A program made the translations under genes and the position numbers. 64,000 nt of DNA from Spirometra erinaceieuropaei (Eukaryota; Platyhelminthes; Cestoda; Diphyllobothriidea; Diphyllobothriidae). Below the pieces are notes generated by a model. The model had not been told where the DNA came from. It saw nothing but the letters and a program-made list of their open reading frames with translations, and searched no databases. Shown piece after piece: positions 55,191 to 64,000 of the stretch. The first letter of the stretch is position 1, and every line of letters starts with the position of its first letter. The DNA lies in NCBI GenBank assembly GCA_902702965.1, contig CACRXP010000653.1, positions 137,515 through 201,514 of the forward strand, read 5' to 3'.

Positions 55191-58100
55191 CTAGTCATGC
55201 TGTAAAAGCCGATTTCTGTCGAAAATTAGGCGAGCAAGTTTTCTTTTAAACATGCAAATGATGTCATCCGTCACGATCTCGCTTGGAAGCGAGTTCCACG
55301 GTCGGAAAACCCGCTGGCAGAATGAAAACTTTCTACGATCTAACCGCGTGCGCTCACTCTTGACTTTGTAGGCATGACCGCGAAATTGGTTTTTACGGGC
55401 AAACTCAAAGAAGTCCTCCCTTCTTAATGAGCAAATTTGGCCGCGGACAATCCCGAAAGTCCAGAGTAGACTGCAGTGTAGTTGTCTATAAGACAGAGGG
55501 AATAAGCCAACCACATTCTGCCTCTCCTGGTACGACAAATGCTTTAGACCGTCGACCATCTTCGTTGCTCTGCGTTGCACCTGTTCGAGTAAGTCGATAT
55601 CTTTCCTCATCTATAGTAAAGCTGCGTGGCATTCCATACTCCAGATGGGGTTTTACAAAGACGCCAAAAAGTCCTCCGAAGAGTGCAGAAGGGAATATTT
55701 TAAATGCACGTCTGATCCAGTGTAGAGTACAAGTTGTCTCATGGACTATCTTTCTACAGTGTCCTGATGGCACTAGACTTGTGGTCATCCATACACCCAG
55801 ATCTCTGTGCCTTTCTACAGTTTCTAGCGCCGTCCCGTTAATAAAGTACTGGTGTTTGGGAGAGGCATTGCGGCCGGTGTTCAGGTGCAAGATCACGCAT
55901 TTAGACACGTTAAACTTTAAATGCCATCTGTTTGACCAAACACACAGTTTGTCGATGTTCGACTGCAACTTCTCTGCGTCATCATCGCATTTGACTTTAC
56001 TCCATATGATTATGTCATCCGCGAACATGAGGGCCTCTCAATCCAGTTCGCTTTTGCAGTCATAACATAAATCAGGAAGAGTACTTGGCCTAAGACAGAA
56101 TCCTGCGGCACACCAATTTCCACCTTCGCCCATTCCGAGGCAGAGTTACCAACGCCCACTCTTTGTACTCTGGAGGACAGAAAACTCCTGATCCACTTAC
56201 ATATACTTGTTTTAATTCCTACATCCCAGATCTTCTGTAAAAGAAGCCTGTGGGGCCACTCTCAATGGCCTTCTTGAGGTCAAAAATATGACATCCACTG
56301 GATAACTCTTATCAGTAGGCCTTGTTCATTTCTCGTACGAGTTAAGAAAACTCGTTAGGTGGGAGCGTCCTGGACGAAAGCCATGCTGGGCATCACAGAG
56401 TATTTTGTTCTGTTCCAGGTATTTCATCAAGTGTCTTTTGATAATGCGTTCCATTATTTTACACGCGATGCAAGTAAGACTGACGGAATGATAATTTCCG
56501 CAGTCAAGTCTTGAGCCTCCTTTGTGGATCGCAGTAATGAGTGCGCACTTCCACTCTTCCGGGAGCTCACCGTCTTCAAATGACTTTTGAAATATTGCGG
56601 ATAAGGGTTTGCACAGTTCATTAGCAAGTTCCCGAAGTGCTAGTGCGGGAATTCTATCTGGGCCAGACGATGTGACAGGTTTCAGCCGGAGTAGTTTGGC
56701 CCAAAACCATGGTAAATTAAAAGAGTGGTTCCTCGGTTAATGACGGTAGGGAGGGGGTAACGCGTGGAGGGTAGTTGAAGGAGACGTTGGTTGTTGAACG
56801 GATGGATGGGAGAATATAGAACTAGGTTCTCGGGTAAAGACAGACTGAAAGAATTCAGAAAGGAGGGACGCTTTAATCTGGTCATCAATCTCTACTTCTC
56901 CATCTGCAGACCTAAGGGCAGGGATTACCTCCTGGGCCCTTTTGGTACTTCGTATAGAGCCATATAGAATTTTCGGATGCTCCGACAAATTTTGAAGTAT
57001 GTTTTGTTCGAACTTCTTTCGCAGCTTTGAGGCCTCACTTTTACAAACGTTTTGTCGCTGCGTTTATTCCTTTAAATGTTCTTCGGAGCCAGTTTGTCTG
57101 TAACGCCTCCACAGGCGATTCATTTTTCTGAAAGAGGCCTTTATGTCCGAGTTCCTCCATTTTGGGCGGTTTGTGATTGTCTTTTTTCTGAGAGGAAAAT
57201 TGGAATAAACAATCTCTTTCAGTAAAGAAGTGAAAGTATTCCAGTTGTCGTTTGCCCAACCATGCAGTTCAGTCTCCCATGATACCTCTGTCGCTTCGCT
57301 CCTCATGAGAGAATAGTTCCCCTTCCAAATGTCTCCTTCCCACCTATCGGGTTGAACGGATTTGGAAAACGGTGAGTAGTCGAAGTAGAGCGTGATGTGG
57401 TCGTTTGACCCTAATGGCGGTCGGTCCTGCAGGTCTCAAAAGTTTTCCTCCTCTCGGGTTAAAATAAGATCAAGGCAGTTCGACTGCTGTCCTTCCCTGA
57501 CCCGTGTTCCAAAGGTAACGTTCTGGCAGAGAAGTTTGTCCGTTGCCCATTGTAGTAGTTTATGATTAAAGCTGTCTTGCGATCCTTGAGCAGTCCACGT
57601 TAGCCAATCAATGCTGGGAGCGTTGGAAACCTCAACGATAAGGACATCTTTCTTCTCACTGGCTTTGTACAATTCAGTTATAAGCATGAGACCTTGGTCA
57701 GAAGTATGGTTAGGTGAACGGTACACCACCGGAAGCATCAGTGGTCCGACATTCTTGGCAGATATGATAATGCTTAGCAGTTTCACATCCCGTACCAGAC
57801 TATGTACATCAGCCAAAGCGTTCAGCTTGCAAATGACATAAATTATGACTCCTCCTCCCCCTCCGCGGCTTAATCTGTCTCTCCTGAGTTGCTAATATCC
57901 TCTAAGTGCTATTTCTGAATCTGCGATATCTTCAGTAAGCCACGTTTCTGTGAAAGACATAATGTCTGTCTTAATTTCATCAACTATGTTTCTTAGTTCA
58001 TCTAATTTGTAGAAGAGGCCTCATACATTTGCGGAGACAGCCTTCAATGACTGTTTCGTTGGAGAAGCCCGACCTTCATTGTGATAGGTTCTGACCACGG

Positions 58101-58720
58101 GAAAGACTACTTGGTCTGAACTGTTTGCCCACTTTTGATTCTCAGCCCTTTCTCTCATCTGCCAATTATCTCCTTCGATTCTGATCTCGGTTCTCTCATC
58201 TTCAGTCTTTCCCTCGGTTCGTAGTCTGGTTGAAAAAACACTTCCTTGTGCGAGTCGCATAAGGTCGTTCTACTTTCTAACAGAAGCGATGCTTGGGCTT
58301 CGTTTTCTAAAATAACTTTTAGAGGTCTTGGGGCTGCTTTTGAGTAAAGTACTGGGCCCACTTGGCCCAGTTGGAAAGCTTTTTTACGGTGAATATTTCC
58401 CCATCCTTCAAGATGACACTGGCGTATTGATAAAGAAGGTCTAGGTCGTGCGTCACTCGTACCTTCGGAATGCAGGACGTGGACTCTGGGGCGCTCTTTA
58501 TTACAGTATTTTGCGTACGATTTATGGAAGAGCTCATTACCGTTCCGTCCGCGCTAGGACGATATAGCGCCACTGTGACGCCACCGACGGATAATGGCAT
58601 ACCGACGCTAGACTGATTTTCGTCCGGCCTAGGTGGTATGGGACACGGATTTTCAAATAACATATTAGCTCTCGCATTGGGGCTTTTACATCTATTACCC
58701 TGCTGCAATTTACCACACGT
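55191..58720 (-). pseudogene. CR1-like non-LTR retrotransposon, nearly full length but decayed
   Basis: Read on the minus strand from 58720: a possible ORF1-type segment (58708-58021, with frame changes), the endonuclease (57816-57436: LPVVYRSPNHTSDQGLMLIT, SNCLDLILTREEENF), and the EN-RT spacer (57306-57041: WANDNWNTFTSLLKEIVYSN, WRNSDIKASFRKMNRLWRRY). The RT follows: KILYGSIRSTKRAQEVIPAL, then fragments with PDRIPALALRELANELCKPL, MFADDIIIWSKVKCDDDAEK, WHLKFNVSKCVILHLNTG and HRDLGVWMT. The C-terminus at 55610-55191 has LLEQVQRRATKMVDGLKHLS, FNYKVKSERT-like text, FCQRVFRPWNSLPSEIV and FKRKLARLI. At least six shifts or stops break it, so it is inactive. Confidence 0.8.
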
Positions 58721-58736
58721 AGGGAGTTTTTCCCAT

Positions 58737-58880
58737 CTCGCTAGTCATTTTTCTTAACGGACTACAAATTCAGAAACTATAAATTGCATTTTGCAAAGAT
58801 TCTGCCTACTTCGTCTAAAATTCGCATGCAAATTTATTTTTACTTGCTTTGATGGGACCCAGACGGACCTTTAATTAAAA
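58737..58880 (+). repeat. 140-bp repeat, copy 1
   Basis: TCATTTTTCTTAACGGACTA to CTTGCTTTGATGGGACCC is nearly identical to 61200-61318 and is inverted at 60141-60265. It is followed by an ATTATTATC tail, suggesting the 3' end of a retroelement. It abuts the 5' end of the CR1-like element. Confidence 0.85.
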
Positions 58881-59049
58881 ATTATTATCATTATTATTAT
58901 CGTATTCTTTTCCGTAAAAAAAATGCTTAGGTAACTTTTCAGCCCAGTCGGCCTTGTGATGAAGTGGAGTAACATCGGGTCCTTCCAAGGATAACGGCGA
59001 GTCCTTGCATTTTCTTCGAAACCTGCTACTTGGCATTTCTTAATCTAAC

Positions 59050-60135
59050 CACTCCTCTTCGTATTGAGCAGCAGTCAGTGGTAGTTATCTACTTTGTCTT
59101 AGCAAAGCCTTTGAAAAGGTGCCCCATAAACACCTTTTAGTAAAATTGGAAACTCTTGGCATCCAGCCACCTCTACTCGACTTCATCAGATCCTATCTGC
59201 CCAACCGACATTAGGAAGTCATATTCGGCATGAGGTACACGATACCTGTCTCGAACACGAGTGGCGTACTTCAGGTCACGGTTCTTGGTCCGCTACTCTT
59301 CCTTCTTTACATCAGTGATATTTCGATTGAACTCGGAAATTCGCAAACTTTTATTTATGCCGATGACCTCAAGTGTGTTTACTCATATTTTGAAGACACC
59401 GAAAACGTTCGTATCAACAAAATTAATGCTGATCTACTACGTTTAGGCAGATGGGGTTCAAAATAGCAGATGGAGTTTTCATCATCCAAGTTTAGTTTCA
59501 TGTCTTTTGGTCCTGCCAAACTTCCTGGTCCCATAATTTTTCCGAAGACCTCACTCTCAGAATGCTTCATCATAACGGACCTATGCCTAAGTTATACAAA
59601 TAAACTTGCTTTATCACCTCATGCAGACAGAATCTCTGCCAAATCCGCACAGATATGTGGATTCATATCGCATAATTTTTACCGTCCGTAAATGAAGCTA
59701 AGGCTTTATTAAATGTTTGTTCTTACAGTCCTCGAATATTGTTGTCCTTTCTTTGGTTTCATGAACGCCTGCGACCGCTATAAGATCGAAAATGTTCAGA
59801 GGGTTTTCACCCGGAAACTGTTCTCTCAAGTCGCACCCAGTGCTTCTTTTACTCAGAGATGTCAGCTGACAAACATTAGGTTTTTGTGGGTTAGAAGACT
59901 CGTAGCTGGCCTTTGCTTCCTTTTTCGTATCAACTCTAACTCCACTCTTCCGCTCATTGGCACCCTCACTCCGAGAGATCGGTCTTATGCCACGCGCAAC
60001 TCCTCCATGGTGATTCCGCCGCCGCCTCTTTGTACAAGATCTAAGCGCTTTATCGTTTTGGCTTCCAAATATGCCTTTTTTGGAATAACTAATTATTAAC
60101 TATTATAATTAATAAATTAATTAGTATTTTTATTA
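59050..60135 (+). pseudogene. 3' half of a jockey/CR1-like retrotransposon
   Basis: The plus strand reads LSKAFEKVPHKHLLVKLETL, GVLQVTVLGPLLFLLYISDI, FIYADDLKCVYSYFED and DLLRLGRWGSK. After frame changes it continues LTVLEYCCPFFGFMNACDRY, KIENVQRVFTRKLFSQVAPS and ends ASKYAFFGITNY. These are RT motifs A (decayed D), B (GVLQVTVLGPLLF), C (YADD) and the C-terminal thumb/connection region. It is 5' truncated and broken in at least two places. It ends in an AT-rich tail before the inverted repeat. Confidence 0.8.
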
Positions 60136-60139
60136 AAGA

Positions 60140-61318
60140 CCCGTCGGGGTCCCATCAAAGCAAGTAAAAATAAATTTACATGCGAAGTTTAGACGAGGTA
60201 GGTAAAATCTGTACAAAGCGCAATGCGTAGTTTTTGAATTAGAAGTCCGTTAAGAGAAATGATAAGCGAGGGGTGAAAAAAACTCCATATTAAAATTTAA
60301 AAATGATTGGATTAATTTTACAGGAGAAAAAAAACCCTCGATAAAAAGGCAATAATAGAAAGATGCGGGCAGGACTGGCCTGCATGTGGCGGTATAGAAT
60401 GGATTATAGTCGGACATCGTCAGGACCGAAATAAATGTCAGCTGTGTATGGCATTTTATATCGGATTTCATGAAGGGGTAAGTAGGCAGGTCGGTCAGGA
60501 CTGGTCTGTATGTGGCCTTGAATAAGGCAAATAGTGGCCAAATTGAAAACCAGTCTCGAGGCGATAGGAACCCAGATGCGGTCGGTTATATTCATCCGAG
60601 CCCATCCGAGTATGGGGCAAGGGAGATGTGACCAGAAGTTAGGTCATCGCCTAAATTACTGGTATTCAAGTCGAAATTACGCAAACATCTTACACCGGAA
60701 AGCATAAAGGCACTGTTAACGGTCTCATTCCCGAACATTCAGCTTCTTGACTTCGAGAAGGATCCTCCTGGGATTTAGTGGTCGATCAAATGGAAACCCC
60801 CCATTATTTCACTAGAAACCCCATTCGGTCGTACCTCCCTTCCCCACTCCTCGTTTAGGCTCGAGGCGTAGTATGGCCGATCGCGTCTGGGTTCTTTTCG
60901 TCTGACCTCTTTAACGCGAATAGTCTCATCCGGCGTATCAATCTGACCCTGTCATGTCAGTTCTGAATCCCATGTGCAATACCACATGCAGGCCAGTCCT
61001 GTCCGACCCGCATACGTACGCCTGAAGGCTGACATTTATTTCTGCCCTGACGAGGTCCGATTAGAATCCCTTATATACCGCCACATACAGGCCAGTCCTG
61101 CCCGTATTTTTCTGTTATTATTTTTTATCGAGGGGTTTTTTCTCCTGCAAAATTAATCCAATCACTTTTAAATTTATAAGCGGAGATTTTTTCACCGCTC
61201 GCTAATCATTTTTCTTAACGGACTACAAATTCAGAAACTATAAATTGCATTTTGCAAAGATTCTGCCTACTTCGTCTAAAATTCGCATGCAAATTTATTT
61301 TTACTTGCTTTGATGGGA
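60140..61318. repeat. 1.2-kb inverted repeat (arms about 350-390 bp)
   Basis: 60141-60530 is the inverted counterpart of about 60965-61318 at roughly 85 percent by eye. Shared words include GGTCCCATCAAAGCAAGTAA, TCCGTTAAGA.AAATGAT.AGCGAG and GGGCAGGACTGGCCTG.ATGTGG. The outer 140 bp match the repeat at 58737. The spacer (60531-60964) shows no pairing or coding. CAGGACTGG.CTG.ATGTGG also recurs in direct orientation inside each arm. Confidence 0.85.
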
Positions 61319-61345
61319 CCCTTACGATTCTTTAATAAAAAATTA

Positions 61346-64000
61346 TTAATTTCAAAAATTTCTGAAGGAGTCCGAAACATGTTTTACAGGTTTTGTCGTC
61401 GTATGTGACATCCATCAAAGTCATTGGGCGTTTGGCCGTTTGACGTTTACTGATCTAACAACCGACCACCCGACATTATTATGTAGCCTATGCATGCTGC
61501 TGAGCGGAAGAGAATATAATTCTTCGAGAATTTTTTATTAAGAGAGTTTTAACGCTCAAACGTCAAATCTGACCTACTGAAAAGGTTGCGGCCTTAGAGG
61601 CCTTGGCCCCTTGTAGTACCGTCAATTACAGAAAGGACTATTTTTCCTATTCAAGCATTTAAACTGCCTTACTTTTAATCCGCGCACTACCGTAAAACAC
61701 CTTGACCATCCCCGCCGTAACAGTCACCGCGAGGTCTTTTTATTTCTTCCTCTGGCACGTTCCGGTAAATATCGTCAGTTCTTTCCTGTGAACACAATCG
61801 TACTTTGGAACAAGTTACTCATTTGTTGCATTCAGTAAATCCCCCACAATTTTTGGGTACTGAATTCACCGAATTAATTTTCCGGAGTGATAGAGTTCAT
61901 GGTCTCTTATCCCCTGAGAAATGGTGCAGACTCTACATGCCGCAAAACTAGGGACGGTTTCTTAAGCCAACAGCGAGCAACTGTTCTTCCGTGCACTCTG
62001 TTCGGTCCTGTCCCAACTTTATGAAAAGAAAGTGGAGATTGAAAATGTTCGGTGCAGTGTTAACCACCTCTTTCTGAACTGGCATTATTTCACATGCAAC
62101 AATTTTTTCTCCTGAACAACCCGAACTATCCAACACACCATCTCCTGTATTTACTTTCTCGTGAGTTTTTTCACTACTAGCCCGATTCGTACTTTATTTT
62201 TTCCTTGTTAATGCCTGTAAAATGGCATTGAATACAACTATCATTATTATTTATTAAGATCAACTGCAGTCTTGTTAACTATATCAACAATAAGTGTTTT
62301 ATAAAGCAACCGCGTGGGGGGTTTCATGGTGAACTTTAAGGATGCTTATGAATAAATCTCGAAGCGGATAAGCAAGCATGTGCAGAGACAAATTTATGTT
62401 TGTAATAGCAACGACAGATGAACCGGATGCCAGCATATTGGTGTCATAAAAGGTGTGAGGAGGTAATGAATATGGAAGACTAGCAAGCTGTGTGGAAACA
62501 TCCTCACATCTCACCCATGTTCTTCGAATTTAATTCGAATTTCCAGCTTTCCGAGTTTTGTTTGATTTTAGTTGAAAGTATAGGGCAGATTCAACTTCGC
62601 GTGAAAATAAACTGAGAGTCGACAACGTATACTTTTGATTTGGATCTCGAGTACAAGAACTTGACAGTTCTAGTATTCTTGGAATCTTCGGATCTCGAAG
62701 TTATTTCCCACAGTGTCAGGGGGAAGATTTTGCCCGAATCCTCCAAGGAACAGAAACAGTAATTACTCTTCTCATTTGCGCCCGTGAAGTATACCACAAA
62801 TTCTTCATCAACGGCTAGCTGCAATTGTCCACCCATCTGTACATGGCTCCCAACTTATCAGTTTTTCTCCTAGATCTACATCGAAAATTACAAACGGTTG
62901 AGCCGTCCTCTATCTCATTTTATAATTGACAACATATTAATCGCAATAATTTATTGAAAATATCCAATACGGTCTTAGAACTGATTGGAAATTTAGAAAA
63001 CCATCAGAAATGAGCCACTCAGTTATAAAAAATGTGTCCACAAGAGTGGCTTAACCGAGATTTTAAGTCGTCACCTGCGGACCCAGAGGCCAGTGTGTCA
63101 ACCACTTCACTGTAGATGAACGGTCTGTCCCTGGTCAGATTAATTTGTTAACTACAGAGGAGCAGCCGAGAACGGACTTTAATTCATTAGCGGTCTCTTG
63201 CGAAAAAAATTCCGCTGGAATCATTAGATTCCAGGAGGGCTAACGCAGAATAGGCTCCACAAGACACGACAGGCAATAAGAACCAGTGCACTGCCAAAAG
63301 ACGTTGAAAACTGAATGAAAGACGGGACGATTTCTGCACCTTCCGGTCGCTGTGTCCGATGTTAGGAACTCAAAAAGCGAGTCCAGACGCCAGGAGAGAA
63401 GCAGGGACTACTGACCGACATCATTGTGGCTATTCTGAAGCACAGTAGAATAGAATTACTAAATAACCTATCAAATTTCCAACCGACAAGCGACGAATAT
63501 CCTCTTAATGAAAGCACATGCACGGAAACTCGAAGGCAGTCAGGAAGAGGAAGCGGGTAATATCTACAGAGGAAACTCCAGACAAATCACTCCAGGAGAG
63601 TAGCGCGGCAACCGACGCTAATGCGACAAAAATAATTCAAGTTTCATTATTCGCTACGGTAAATAAACCTGCTAAATCATCGAACACTGAAGATGGGGAA
63701 GTCAGGATGATGCTCAAAAGATCTGTTAGAAAATAAAAGGACTCGCCGTTATCGTAAGAAGGAAACTGTTATGACCCGGCTGGTACGTGAAATCCCGTGA
63801 AGCGTATACGCACTCGATCCTGGTCCCCAATACCAAAGCAGCAGACAAAGAACACACGGCTGGCTGCGGAAAGTGTATTAACAAAGCACTGCAAGTCGCG
63901 ACTAGCAAAAGGTGACGCATATTTATAACACGCTATTGTGGTTCGCCGGCATTCGGCCAATGACCTTCGGGAAGAGGGGGAGTAGTCAATGGGAAGACGC
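61346..64000. other. No gene recognised to the end of the window
   Basis: Frames of 60-81 codons occur on both strands. The most protein-like is 62836-62591 (minus: LAVDEEFVVYFTGANEKSNY...), but it has no recognisable family and stops lie directly upstream of it. The last 500 bases (63518-63736 plus, 72 codons) are Lys/Ser-rich without a known domain. Confidence 0.4.

Noticed and set aside
62591..62836. 81-codon protein-like frame
   Set aside because: No family recognised, stops lie immediately upstream, and there are no convincing splice sites. Kept as unassigned.

Overview
This is eukaryotic nuclear DNA that is dense in repeats. It holds two recognisable host genes and a large amount of decayed transposable-element sequence. 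The best guess for the organism is a parasitic flatworm, probably a tapeworm of the Schistocephalus/Spirometra/Diphyllobothrium kind. The reasons are spliced genes with uniformly tiny introns (30-36 nt in both genes), many Penelope-like, RTE/CR1-like and tRNA-SINE fragments, and long AT-rich intergenic stretches. This placement is inference; no taxon-specific marker was tested. A 262-base N run (40040-40301) shows it is a draft assembly.

Region 1 (1-13.4 kb) is a graveyard of Penelope-like elements (PLEs) and foldback DNA elements. At 1013-4997 three events are nested: an old PLE was hit by a foldback element (5-bp duplication ACWGT), and that foldback was hit by a younger PLE (1745-4629). 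The younger PLE has 195-bp terminal direct repeats, a short inverted tail and an 11-bp target duplication. Further foldback copies of the same family lie at 7776-8756, 9302-about 9985, 10894-11848 and 19295-20083. At least two copies interrupt PLE coding sequence.

Region 2 (13.4-29.6 kb) contains fragments of two kinds of non-LTR retrotransposon, four more PLE remnants and several inverted repeats. Short motifs on the minus strand look like hammerhead ribozymes and mostly sit downstream of PLE endonuclease remnants.

Region 3 (29.7-49.2 kb) carries an RPF2 (ribosome production factor 2) gene on the plus strand. I reconstruct it as seven exons; the first six are compact and the seventh lies 3.7 kb downstream. 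A 6.2-6.7 kb segment containing the last exon is duplicated in tandem order (32847-39527 and 42999-49226). A nearly complete RTE-like retrotransposon (about 39.7-43.0 kb) lies between the copies, and its 3' tail abuts the start of the second copy. Each copy has since received its own insertion: a tRNA-Arg-derived SINE in the first and a hammerhead-related hairpin unit in the second. These act as dated empty-site/filled-site pairs.

Region 4 (49.2-64 kb) has a complete beta-tubulin gene on the minus strand (51065-52466, three exons). It is followed by a decayed CR1-like retrotransposon on the minus strand (55.2-58.7 kb), the 3' half of another on the plus strand (59.1-60.1 kb), a 1.2-kb inverted repeat (60140-61318), and unassigned sequence to the end.

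RPF2 (pre-60S ribosome assembly) and beta-tubulin are ordinary housekeeping genes with no functional link to each other. The unusual biology lies in the mobile elements and in how they have rearranged the 3' end of RPF2.
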